From the NCBI RefSeq assembly GCF_001761485.1, contig NC_090775.1, forward strand, positions 62,001 to 126,000: DNA of 64,000 bases. The letters are read 5' to 3'. The number at the start of each line of letters is the position of its first letter. Position 1 is the stretch's first letter. The notes beneath the pieces were generated by a model. The model was not told where the DNA came from, did not search any database, and worked only from the letters and a program-made list of their open reading frames with translations. Source of the stretch: Yarrowia lipolytica. Its lineage: Eukaryota > Ascomycota > Dipodascomycetes > Dipodascales. Below are positions 45,857 through 56,378 of this stretch, one piece after another. The translations under genes and the position numbers were made by a program.

Positions 45857-48800
45857 TGTGATAAGTGGTGGTTGGTAGGTGGTGATAGAGAGAGAGAACC
45901 AAGGCCGGGCGAGCCGGACTATATATACACGAGTTATGGATACAAACAGCAAGCAATTCTAATGCAGAGAAGATTATCGAAGGGCAAAGTGAATATATTG
46001 AGAGACAGACATGAGCTACTTGTAACTGGTAGGTGCAGGTCAGTATGCAGAGAAGAATGGTATTTAGAAAAATTATAAAAAATATACTGTTAATTATTGT
46101 TCAATTGTTCATAAAATACACCCCTTTTTGGTATCGATATGATCAATTGAATGTAGAGATTTTTATTCTTGGTTTTTTACGATTACTCTCGTTTTTATTC
46201 GGTCGAAAAATCGCCCCACAACCTCTGCCCGTTCTGCCCGATTCTCTGACAAACAAAGTTACGATAAAGTTGCTGACTTCAAAGAGAGGTCCATCTGAAA
46301 CGACGAAAAGTGGAGATGCGGCGGTGAAAAGTGCACGGTTTGAATCCCCCCAGCGAGGAGAACACGCCGATACCACTCATATTCCAATACCTCTACTCAA
46401 TCGCCCCGTTGAGACCCCTCCCCCTCATCCCACGCCTCCATCTCTAAGGCATCATAATTGCATCTATTATGCATGCCAAAGTTGCTCGCAGCGATTTGGC
46501 GACCGACTGGAGACACTGGAGAGCGTCGTGTGTTTTGGAGATGATGTGCAAGGGTTTGAAACTCTTCTTTGGTTTTCCATGGGCCCATTTCACGTGACCG
46601 GGAGGCGTCGGCGGAGCGACCAGTGCAACTCTGGTGACGTCATCATTGGTACAAGGGCTTACGTCAGCTGTCAGAGAGGAGTCTAGGGGTGTTGCCCGAG
46701 CTGAACTGGACCATTCGACAACTGCCTCCTTCGTGGCGCCATTGCTACCAAATAATGATGGCTCGATTGTGGAGACCAGACAAAAGGCGGGCTGATTGAT
46801 CCGGCCTAAAGCGGGGAGTGGGGATTGACAATGTGGGATTAAAGAGGTTCAATTGGACCGGGTTGAGCGAATTGAAATAGTCATGGTGGATATTCTCCGT
46901 GTGGACTGTATATCAACGAAGTATATAGACGTTTTATGAATTATATCTCCCGTTATTCCCTCCATTATCACAGGACTGGCACATGTTTAAGTTGCACGTA
47001 ATTTCAACAGCACCTTAGTTCCGCAGCACAGTTTTTCCGCCAAATAGATTAAAAAACATTTAAAAAAAGGGTAAATTCGTATGATCGATAAAACGGCAGA
47101 AGGTGAAGATATTAGATAGGTATTGAGGGGTGGTGTATATTTCACTGACAGGGGAAAAAGCCTCTTTTACTGTTTTATCTTATTCATTCATTTATTATTT
47201 TATTTTATTTTATTATTGCATTTTATTATTGCATTTTTTCTTTTTCAAAAAAAGCAACAATTAGAGCCGTCCAAGTGGATCCTCTCGGCATGACACCATC
47301 TCAAATAGTGAGATCTTCAACTGTCACCAGAGAACCTGCATGGGGGCTGAGGGGAGGGGTCACGTGATCTGGTACCTCTCCCGACTTTTACCGGCTCCAG
47401 CACTCGGCAATCATTATACTCTGACTCTACACTTCTCCTCAGCTCACGTGAATCACACTCCGTCGCTTTAATGAGGTTTATCAATACCCGCCAGCCCTTC
47501 AATTCTACTGCTTTTCGAAAACGAAAAGTCTCGTTGTATTTAAAATGAGCTGAAAAACGCTTTGTAAAAAAAAATGGGCCCAAAATACCTCAATTAGACC
47601 CTTCCGAAGACCCCCCAAAACACCACCCCCAGTGGTGCGGCTCAGAAATTATTGGGGTTCGTCACGTGATCTTCTCGAAGGACACCATCAGATCTCACTG
47701 GGTCTCCAGAACAGACAGTTCAGAGGGGAGAAAAAAATAGTTGATGGTAAATACCAGGACTCTTGTGATTGCTATTTAACTTGTAGGAAAGCCACCCTGG
47801 TTCTATCACCGTTTTCTGGACATTTGTAATCCCTTACTTATCTTAACAATAATTTCAACTATTCTTGGCGCTTTTAACAAAATTCCAACTAATAAAATCC
47901 ACCCCTACAACTCTACCAAACCTCAGAGGAGCATATGGAAGATATACCATCACCGTAACAACAATAGCAATGACAATAAAAAGACAATGACAATGGCAAT
48001 GACAATAACAGCAATTCAAGACTCGTTCCCTGGTATGGATCATTCTAGAGACTATACTCTGTCCATCTTTCACAAGGATCTACTCTCTGTCCATCTTCCA
48101 CTAGCCCCTCTAAAACCAATCCTCCTTGAAGATTTATCAGACAAGTCCTCAGTAACATTCTTCACACTCTCATGATACTCAAACTCGACCATAGTCACTC
48201 TCTCCCCCTCTTCTCCATGACGTCAGTTCTGACTAATCATCACAACACAACACCACGCTTCAGGAGCAAATAACGAACAGCTGCTCGCATCAGAACATAT
48301 CACAGCAATAACAACACGTGTTCCCGTGCAAAGAACCAGTAATTGGAATGTCCAGCTCCTGCGCGCCTGCGCCAGATGTTTGAGGAAAGTGGGGTACAGT
48401 ATGTACATACTTGTAAGGTGCACATGTGTGCTGCTGCCCCGGGTGGAGATAACTAGGGAACGGCTAAAACTGCACAGTTTGGTGTTCATGTGAGCTGAAG
48501 AGGGGGAAAGGGTGGTATTTGCAAGGTTTTGGGGTCATTGAAGGTGTGGACTTGGATCTGGGGTTTTATTCGGGATTTCTCGGGATTTCTCAATTAAAAT
48601 AAACAAATAAGTGAGTTCAAAATCATCCCATAGTGTTGAAGGTAATACCCGGTAGGGTGATACGGGGCCAATTCCTTACATAGTGATGAGAGGAACCAGC
48701 TTGGTCGAGATGCCCATTGTAGAAAATGCTATCTACTAATCTAGAATCTCTTGTGAACGAGCAAGCACGAGCGTCTGGTGTGCTATTATCAGGACATCTG

Positions 48801-49600
48801 GTAGTCTTCTCATATTCTAGAGTTTAATGTATTGTTATTAAAGAAAAGAAGAAGAAAAAAAGAAAAAAAACATAGAAGTGAGTAATCAACATATTTATCA
48901 CCGTCAATAGACAACAACACATTCAGGACTGTCGGAAATGAATTAATCGACGTAATTCCGTGGTCCCAGAAACAGCAGTGCCCCTATATATGCTGACTAA
49001 TCGCAGTTTATGGTCCTGGCTAAGTCAATACAACTCCTCCCACAGAGGTCGTATCCAAGAAAGAAATATATCATAGTAATCAGGGAAAAAATCTCGATTG
49101 AATGGTACCAAATGAATCCAGTTTTTGAGACTTGAAACGAATATAATGGCTACATTTTAATCTCCCAGATTATACAACTACTTACTCATACTTTACACTA
49201 CAAGCTGTACCTATATGATGGGGTCGCACCGCGGTCAAGATGAGCATCAAAAGGAGACATTGCATTGAACAATCATAAGAACATCCCTGGGTCGCCCTCC
49301 TTGGTCTGGTACTGTACCAAAGTCGTCGATTGAAGCTGTCGTGGTAGTATTCACAGTATTCAAACCCCAACCCACTCCAGCCAAAAAGGCATGCTAAGTA
49401 CAATTTTATTTGTATTAACCATGGGGGAAATTACCCTGTCGTCGATTCACCAGCAACAGACAGAGAGAAAAGAGAGAACAAGGAAACACACACGGAAAAG
49501 AACGGGCCCTCGATACGGTTGCTCGGTCACGTGACCGATAAATACGTGGCAACGCCCCGTTTCCGTCTTTTTGGCACACCAAATCAAACCAAACCAAACC
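45857..49600. other. Gene-poor spacer
   Basis: About 3.7 kb. The largest frame (46045-46686, plus) shows no motif and is discussed under rejected items. CRE-type words TGACGTCA (46635) and TTACGTCA (46659) and CACGTG cores (about 46591, 47361, 47445, 47661, 48316) are present. A/T tracts at 47170-47250 and 48840-48870. No gene is called. Confidence 0.5.
45920..45927 (-). promoter_or_regulatory. TATA box of the Hsp31-like gene
   Basis: TATATATA, 64 bases before the ATG on the minus strand. Confidence 0.7.
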
Positions 49601-51249
49601 AAAGTCTCTTCTCTTCTCTTATCTCTTCATTCTGTTCACAGGTATACATATTTCGCGCACCAAACGCCGCACCAAATGCCGGATTACGGTTCGCAGACTC
49701 TTGGCGAGAGGTGAGTGGAGCATGTCTTCAGTGACTCCAACACGGGGGAATGTGTCATAAGTTGGTTGTTTCTGTGTTCAGATTGCGTCGAAAATGGCCA
49801 GCTCGGAGTCTTGGATTCGTTTGGGGACCTTGGGGGTACCTGAGTCGAGCTGACAGCGACTGGAGGTCCTCGTATTGTAATCAAATAAGAATATTTGTTG
49901 GATACGGCTGAGGGTTTTTCGATGGAGTTTGTTTTGAGACCAGCCGCATAGCAGGGAGGTTTTGCCGAGTGAGGGAGAGGCAGATGGCAGATGACAAGAG
50001 TACGACATGGCACATGATTGTGCTGAGGCACGTGATTTGTGGTGTGGCACGTGACTCGTGACGCGCGACTTGTGACTCGCGACTCGTGACACATGATCTC
50101 AGCTGTGTGTTGTCGTATCTGTCTTCGTCTCATGACTCCGTGCTACTGGATAGGTCTCTTGGCACCACTTATATTTGATAGTGTGTTTTGATAGTGTGAT
50201 TTGGTATTGGTGATTCGATAGTGACGGTGGACCCACCGGGATATTTGCAGCAGAAAAAATGCAATTTTCCGCACAAAACTTCCCAGCAAGGAAACATAGC
50301 TCTTATCGCACATGAATGGTGGCTTGGGATGGGTTCCGACTGCACCGAGTCGCTGTGGTTCCGGCATGGCGGCGTTTGAGGCGCACAACCAACCATGCTG
50401 GGGAACGAGAAAGGGAAATGGATCCAGGACTGCTCATGGTTGACTATTTTTTGATCCTTGAGGGGATTGTGTCACGGCCCTGGCTGAGTGCTGCTCCAAA
50501 GTAGTGTCGTCCACCGCTCCCACTCCTGCCCATTTGACCCACTTGCACTTGATCAGGGGTGTATTTTAGGACGGTAAAAATTGCCCTAGGATTAAGGGTG
50601 GTCCTTTCTTCTTTGGTCTTTTTTTTTCCTCTCTTCCTCTCTCCTTCTCCCTCCTTTTTGAGTTGAGGCGTGAGGCAGGGCTGTGAAACAACTCTGCACA
50701 ACATTGGTGTGAATGGGCGCAAAAGACGCTCGACAAAGTCCTGTGGATGCTCATGTCCCTCCGCCCGGGCTCCAGCCGACCGCCACCGGTCCCCGTCCGC
50801 CCGTATTATGTCTCCTCGTCACGCCGAAATGGGCTAATCATGCCAATAATAACAAATAAAATTGAACCCAGAGCGAAAAGCCTGTGGGCCTTTAACCTCC
50901 AGCCCGGCATCTGGTTCCCCGCATGTCAATCGCACACCTTGTGTCTATCTGACGCTGCAGGAAGCAAGAAATATATATTAGCGGCAGGATCCAAGAGGAG
51001 CCCCAGGCATCATCCGTCAGGTAGTGGCAGCAGCGACACCACACAGACAGAAACGGACAGACACGGACAGACACGGACAGACACGGACAGACACGGACAA
51101 AGTCAGCCACAAACACAAACGCAGAAACTCCCGAGACCTGACCCACTTGACCAATCCCCCCGCACCACAACTAAAGACCATATACGACAAAGTCTCACCC
51201 CTACACTTGCCACCCCACACTTGCCACCCCACACACTCACAACATCCAC
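49601..51249. other. Upstream region of the GRAM-domain gene
   Basis: No gene is called. At 49600-49675 there is a CT-rich leader-like stretch, then ATG at 49676 running 35 bases to a GTGAGT donor-like word. No matching acceptor was found. 49985-50100 repeats GGCACGTGA and GTGACTCG words. 51051-51100 is a 10-base tandem repeat. AATATATATTA near 50970 could be a TATA element for the downstream gene. Confidence 0.4.
51051..51100. repeat. 10-bp tandem repeat (ACACGGACAG)
   Basis: Five consecutive decamers from 51051, the first with one mismatch (AAACGGACAG) and the last ending ACAA. Confidence 0.95.
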
Positions 51250-52560
51250 ATGCTCGCACCAGTTCCCGTGGGAGGCGAAACCCCCATTCTGCTGCCTAAC
51301 GAGCTGCTACTGCAAAAGTTCTCGTCAAAGTCGTCCGGATACCGCCAATCGATCATCCGGCTGCACCAACAGCGTCAGTTGGAGCAGGACAAGCTCAGGC
51401 AGGAGAAGGAGCGCCAACGGGAGGAAAAACGGCAGCGAGAACGACACCAACAGGCCAAAAAGAACCCCGGGGGATCCGAACGCGACCGGTTTGTCGCCTC
51501 GCTGAAAAAGGGACTCAAAAAATGGGCGTCCGAATCAGTGCCAGATGCCTCAGGAGCAAGAGAAATGTCGCTCAGAACAGACACCCCTAGACCAACAACC
51601 GCCGGAACCCACCGAGCCTCCAACACCACAACCCCAACTTCCAGCACCATCCGACCAATAACTTCTGATGCTCCTGCCTCCTCCCTAGCAACACACACAA
51701 TCACACAAGCAGCTCCACGGTTCAACCTGTCGCTGCTCAAAAACTTACTGCCCACTTATGCGCCTCCCGAAGCCGCGGTCAGCTATCTCACCAACGACAC
51801 CGAGACGGGATCGGTTTGGATCACCACTGAACGGCTCATTTTTGTACCCCAAAAGGCCGGCCACAAGGGCTTCTACGTGCATATCGACAACCTCGACTGT
51901 ATGAAGGTGGTGTGCATGGCCGTCTGTGACGTGGATTACGACTACTGGAGCCACCCGCAACTGTCCAAGAAGCCTTATTTCTTTGTCGCGTACGAAGGCA
52001 CCAACTTTCTCACCGTGCCCTTCTCCACCCACGCACGAGCCTCCTCCTTCCTGAAACTGCTGTCAAACATCAGATTCGAACACATGGTAAAGAGCTGTTT
52101 GCCTCCTCCTTACATGTCCTGTGTCGTGTGCTCGAGCGAGTGCAACATGGATGCTGAGGCTGACTCTTCTGGAGGATCTAGTTCGGAGTCGAGCTCCTGC
52201 AGATCGTCCATTTCCGAGTCCGACCTCGAGCGAATCGACTCCACATCGACTACAGCCACCTCGACAATTTCCTCGACGCCCTGTCTGTGTCACGACGACT
52301 GGGTCCATGAGGACAATGTGCTCCCGACGTATCAGGACAGCGAGCATGCTCTGAAGCTTTACCTTATCAAGAGAGGTCTATTGCAGCCCGAAGAGCATTT
52401 TGAGCGAGGTACGCATGCGCAGGCCAGCAACATTCTTGCCCAGGCGAACGCTCCTCCTTCGAATGAGATGGATGCGGCGACTGAGCGGGATGTCCAGAGG
52501 AGAGTTGGGCCTCCGGTTCACGCGGTAGGGGATGTGAGTTATCCGTTGGTGTGGTTCTAA
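51250..52560 (+). CDS. GRAM-domain protein with LPxY motifs (WBP2-like)
   Basis: A 436-residue protein. Residues 30-70 are a Gln/Arg/Glu-rich helix (coiled-coil-like). A Ser/Thr/Pro linker follows. At about 175-278 lies a PH-like GRAM domain: GSVWITTERLIFVPQKAG, FYVHIDNLDCMKV and LTVPFSTHARASSFLKLL fit the WW-domain-binding-protein-2 pattern. LPTY occurs just before the domain and again in the C-terminal part (VLPTYQDSE); such L/PPxY sites can bind WW domains of Rsp5/Nedd4 ligases. A Cys-rich patch (CVVCSSEC) and a Ser-rich stretch follow the domain. I know no studied ortholog. Membrane association and a ubiquitin-ligase link are inferences. The in-frame stop at 51172 fixes the start near 51250. 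Confidence 0.75.
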   Translation: MLAPVPVGGETPILLPNELLLQKFSSKSSGYRQSIIRLHQQRQLEQDKLRQEKERQREEKRQRERHQQAKKNPGGSERDRFVASLKKGLKKWASESVPDASGAREMSLRTDTPRPTTAGTHRASNTTTPTSSTIRPITSDAPASSLATHTITQAAPRFNLSLLKNLLPTYAPPEAAVSYLTNDTETGSVWITTERLIFVPQKAGHKGFYVHIDNLDCMKVVCMAVCDVDYDYWSHPQLSKKPYFFVAYEGTNFLTVPFSTHARASSFLKLLSNIRFEHMVKSCLPPPYMSCVVCSSECNMDAEADSSGGSSSESSSCRSSISESDLERIDSTSTTATSTISSTPCLCHDDWVHEDNVLPTYQDSEHALKLYLIKRGLLQPEEHFERGTHAQASNILAQANAPPSNEMDAATERDVQRRVGPPVHAVGDVSYPLVWF

Positions 52561-53049
52561 CGAGACACGAGACATAGCCGAGTGTGTCCTCTACAATTCG
52601 GAATAAGTCGTTTGAAAGGCGTTGTCGGGATAATCTTGAAGGCGCTCGCGGAATAATCTTGAAGGCGCTCTCGGAGTAATTTGGAAGGCGCGCTTACGTG
52701 TAGGAAAATAGCCTTTGACGTAGAAATGTTCAAGGCTAATATGGCAGCTTCATATACTGTATCGCAGTGTGGTTGTTGTATATAATGATTAATGACTATT
52801 TATTGCTTTATAATTCGTCTTCACGACTTGTATTCTCCAATACACGTTGTGTCGCTGTAGGTGAGTTCTAGAATGGAAAATGTCTGTTCGAATCCGACTC
52901 TGTTCATAAGGTCTTCGTGATCCAATACGATGGGTTCTGGCATGCTGGCAATCACAAGAACTTTTCGTGTAGGGTATCTCAGACAGGTATACCTACCACA
53001 TACTTTCTTTTTTTTTTCTCTTTTTTCTCTTTTTTTTCTTTCCCCCCTT

Positions 53050-53050
<1 letters not shown>
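52561..53050. other. 3' region of the GRAM gene
   Basis: No gene. A short GAAGGCGC repeat lies near 52630-52690. From about 53000 a polypyrimidine tract leads into the poly-C run. Confidence 0.5.

Positions 53051-53084
<34 letters not shown>
53051..53084. repeat. Poly-C run of 34 bases
   Basis: Thirty-four consecutive C, flanked by T/C-rich sequence (53005-53050 and 53085-53110). It is by far the longest G/C homopolymer in the window. Confidence 0.9.
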
Positions 53085-53277
53085 TTTTGTCTTTTTTTTT
53101 TAATTCTTTTGTTATTATTATTAATTATTTTAACAAATGTTTTCGCTCCCAGACAACTGTCTTCAGCCTGCGAAGGAAAGGTATAAAATTGTTGTAAAAT
53201 ATTAAAGAAATGAAGAAACGATAAGGGTAGCAGTATTTCACCGCAATCGAAGCTGCCATTAATCTCTATTTCTCTCC

Positions 53278-53790
53278 CTATGATCCTTCGCGGGGATGTC
53301 TCGGGTGAAGCTCAGCAGGGTCTCTCCAGTACTCACCAAAAGACTCGACAGAGTCTCCCGGAAACCTCTGAACGAATTTGGAGCCGATCCACTGCCCCGA
53401 AGAAGTCTCATTGGGAGCTCACAACTGAATGAGGGCGGTTCCTAGCACTGCAACCAGGTGGACGGGTCGTTTGCCAAACTGATGAGAAAGAGGTTGCGAA
53501 ATACTACAACCCAGGTCAAACAAGAGAAACATGTAGCTTGTTCCCTGGTTGAGAGTCGCCAGAGGGAGACCTGTGCTATGAGAGATGGAGGTGAGAACCG
53601 AGTATATGGAGGCAGAGGGGACTGTCACTGCAACGGTATACGTGACCATGCTGAACATTCGTAGTTTACGTCGGTAGGACCGGTTGAGAGGATGATCGGG
53701 GTGACATGAGGGAGTAGGGTGGAGAACAATGTCAGATTGCGAGCTGTCCACGAAAGAAATGGTGCCTGGAATGGCTTCGTAATCGAGCAT
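53278..53790 (-). pseudogene. Truncated MFS drug/polyamine-type transporter
   Basis: From ATG 53790 the minus strand reads a 171-codon frame with one internal TGA (at 53419). It matches the N-terminal part of fungal DHA1-like major facilitators: SDIVLHPTPSCHPDHPLN, then YRRKLRMFSMVTYTVAV, IYSVLTSISHSTGLPLATLNQGTSYMFLLFDLG and SQPLSHQFGKRPVHL. After the stop it continues APNETSSGQWIGSKFVQRF and ESFGEYW, where intact genes have similar text. The TGA stands where a Trp is usual. The rest of a roughly 500-residue transporter is missing. This is a decayed host transporter gene, not a working one. It ends about 190 bases from the poly-C run. Confidence 0.75.
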
Positions 53791-55217
53791 CGCGATAAGT
53801 AGTGGAACGAGAGACAATTGTAGTTGAAAAGTTTCTGTCTGCTGAAGAACCAAAATTGGTCTCTTGATAGCTGTTGGAAGCGTATAGAGCTCTTGAAAAG
53901 TGGCTTCTCAGCCGCTGACGCTGTTCTAGATGGGATCCAGTACTTCCGAAGAGCCTTGGACAGTACAGTATGTACTGCACACTTTTCTTGATCCACAGGA
54001 TCAAGAAAAGAGCCAGCCAGACCCATTTCTGTTCCACTTGATCCAACAGATCTACCAACATGTGTTCATCATTCTGCTGTACAATACATACTGAACTTGT
54101 TTTCCACTTGTTCCTTGGTTCAAGTTAATCCGAAACGCGTTTTCAATGTGGCAGCTAAAGTGGATCCATAGAAGTTGGTTCCAGCATTTGGAGTAAATGC
54201 TCCCAGATAACTGTCCTTGAGGTCTGCTAAAAGTCTGGCCCTCTCCTCTAAACTGACCATTTGAACTGGTCTCGCTGTTTTAGCCTCCTCAATCGCCCGT
54301 CTGTCTAGGACTACAGTACAGTACGGAATAGACCCACACACCACGAACACCTCAATGGGCTTGCTGTGGGGGGGTTTAAAAAATATGGCGAGCCTTGATT
54401 CAGTGTATCTACGCCTTGAACTCGTCGTCGAGATGCTCAAGGAGACACGACTGCCATCAGAAGTATTGTGTCAACACCGTTACCATTGATAGACATGGAC
54501 CATTGCATGTAACAGATAGCTGGAATTTTATAGTTGGCATTTGATAGTTGATATTTTGTTATACAGAAAGTAACATCATCAATTTCTGTGGGGAGAATAC
54601 TAAGTACTAACTCTACATTACTACTGCACAGTACTTAGTAATCAAATCAGACAAGACCCCAAATCAACAATATGATACAAAACTCAGATTAGAAAAAACC
54701 GCCGCCCAGCCTCCGAGAAACCCCATCCATCGCACTAACCCCAGAAAATCCACACAACCGTTTCATTGACAACGTTTATTCGACAACCGTTTTTTTGACA
54801 ACCCTAACCCCAACTTTATATATTTTTACTGTAGTCTGATGATTAGATACGGGCTAAGAAAAAATATCTGGGGTGTGTCAAGGGAGGCAGATGGAGACAT
54901 GGATGGTCTGGCGGGTGGGAGAGAGGGGGAGGTCACGTGACGAGTTGTTTACCCACCGTGCACATGGAACACCTTTCTCTGAGTCATATTCCTGTCACGT
55001 GACCCCCCTCCCATCCCGCGCTGATCACATGACTCTGTCCTTCCAATCACATGTGTTTGCCTCCACAACCCCACACAACCCCCGCTGTATTTAGCTCTCG
55101 GTGCATATACCGAGGTAACGACGATATTCTCTGAGTTTCAGAGACCACTTTGAACAGACAGAACACTACACACGCCGCGGTTTCGTCTACGATCCACGAC
55201 ACCAAACCAACAAAAAA
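53791..55217. other. Spacer with a perfect hairpin and the Pex26-like promoter
   Basis: 1.4 kb. It holds a 13-base perfect inverted repeat at 53982-54010. On the minus strand at 54120-54437 there is a frame whose part MVSLEERARLLADLKDSYLG reads protein-like, but I recognise no family. GGGTTAGGG-type words lie at 54800. CACGTG cores lie near 54933 and 54994, upstream of the next gene. Confidence 0.4.
53982..54010. repeat. Perfect 13-bp inverted repeat (3-base loop)
   Basis: CTTTTCTTGATCC, loop ACA, GGATCAAGAAAAG. Immediately upstream CAGTACAGTATGTACTG forms a second small inverted repeat. Confidence 0.95.
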
Positions 55218-56378
55218 ATGCCCCCCGCAATGCCACAAATGACAACATCCACGCTGTTGACAGACTCGGTCACATCTGCAGTGAACCAGGCTGCCACGCC
55301 CAAGGTGGACCAGATGTACCAGACGTTTGGGGAGTCTGCGCGGGAATTTGTCAACAAGAACTTTTACAACTCGTACGAGCTGATTCGGCCGTTTTTCGAT
55401 GAGATCACCGCCAAGGGCGCACAGCAGAACGGCTCGACCGTGTTGGACGCCGAAAACCCCCACAATATTCCTCTGTCTCTGTGGATCAAGGTGTGGTCGT
55501 TGTACCTGGCGATTTTGGACGCTTCTTGCAAACAGGCGGGAGAGGCTCTGTTGAACAGCACAGGGGATCTCAGCGGCAGCGATTCGGGCGAGTGGAACCA
55601 GACTCGAAAGCTTCTGGCTCGAAAGCTGACTTCCGGGTCGGTCTGGGACGAGCTGGTGACGGCCTCGGGAGGAACTGGCAACATTCATCCCACTATTCTG
55701 GCTTTGCTGGCTTCTCTGTCCATCCGACATGATACCGACGCGAAATTGATGGCCGACAACCTGGAAAAGTTCATTGTCACCTATAACGACAATGGCAGTG
55801 ACGACGTCAAGACCAAAACGGCGTTCTACAAGGTGCTGGATCTGTACCTGTTGAGAGTGCTGCCCGACCTCGGGCAGTGGGATGTGGCTCATAGCTTTGT
55901 CAATAACACCAATCTGTTCTCCCATGAGCAGAAGAAGGAAATGACCCACAAGCTGGACCAGTCGCAGAAACACGCCGAGCAGGAACACAAGAGACTGCTG
56001 GAGGAGGCTCAGGAAAAGGAAAAGAGTGACGCCAAGGAAAAGGAAAGAGAAGAGAGGGTTTCGAGAGATACACAGTCGAGGGAAATCAAGTCTCCTATTG
56101 TTGATTCATCCACATCTTCACGCGATGTCACCCGTGACACCACACGGGAACTATCCAAGTCCTCCAGACAACCAAGAACATTGTCGCAGATCATCTCGAC
56201 ATCGCTCAAGTCGCAATTTGACGGCAATGCCATTTTCCGGACCCTTGCGCTCATCGTCATTGTGTCTCTGTCTGCCGCTAACCCGCTGATTCGAAAGCGT
56301 GTTGTCGACACCCTCAAAATGCTGTGGATCAAGATTTTGCAGACCCTCAGTATGGGTTTCAAGGTGAGTTATTTGTAG
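55218..56378 (+). CDS. Tail-anchored protein, Pex26-like
   Basis: A 386-residue protein. The N-terminal 230 residues are mostly helical (SAREFVNKNFYNSYELIRPFF, LSLWIKVWSLYLAILDA, TAFYKVLDLYLLRVLP). A charged Lys/Glu coiled-coil (about 245-285) and a Ser/Arg-rich linker follow. One membrane span lies close to the C-terminus (ALIVIVSLSAANPLI), then an amphipathic tail ending MGFKVSYL. That topology, the KVW.LYL.LLDA-like segment and the KVSY(I/L) end resemble fungal Pex26, the peroxisomal anchor for the Pex1-Pex6 AAA complex that recycles the import receptor Pex5. Identification is from memory of the family pattern. Any tail-anchored organelle protein with helical repeats is an alternative. The ATG context is good (AAAAAAATG). 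Confidence 0.6.
   Translation: MPPAMPQMTTSTLLTDSVTSAVNQAATPKVDQMYQTFGESAREFVNKNFYNSYELIRPFFDEITAKGAQQNGSTVLDAENPHNIPLSLWIKVWSLYLAILDASCKQAGEALLNSTGDLSGSDSGEWNQTRKLLARKLTSGSVWDELVTASGGTGNIHPTILALLASLSIRHDTDAKLMADNLEKFIVTYNDNGSDDVKTKTAFYKVLDLYLLRVLPDLGQWDVAHSFVNNTNLFSHEQKKEMTHKLDQSQKHAEQEHKRLLEEAQEKEKSDAKEKEREERVSRDTQSREIKSPIVDSSTSSRDVTRDTTRELSKSSRQPRTLSQIISTSLKSQFDGNAIFRTLALIVIVSLSAANPLIRKRVVDTLKMLWIKILQTLSMGFKVSYL

Noticed and set aside
46045-46686. 213-codon plus-strand frame with a hydrophobic start
   Set aside because: No recognisable domain, AT-rich first third then Pro/Arg-rich text, and no TATA element at a usual distance. It may be a gene, but the sequence alone does not support it.
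52880-52900. GTTCGAATCC as a tRNA B box
   Set aside because: The flanking T-stem does not pair fully, and no A box or acceptor stem can be drawn. Other GGTTCGA-like words (5983, 16985, 46334) fail the same way.
55047-55988. 313-codon minus-strand frame across the Pex26-like gene
   Set aside because: Antisense shadow with no motif; the plus strand has a good start and a clear tail anchor.
56364-56369. GTGAGT near the end of the Pex26-like gene as a splice donor
   Set aside because: The bases encode the VS of the final KVSYL, which fits the family ending, and no CTAAC-N-CAG acceptor follows in the next 1.2 kb.
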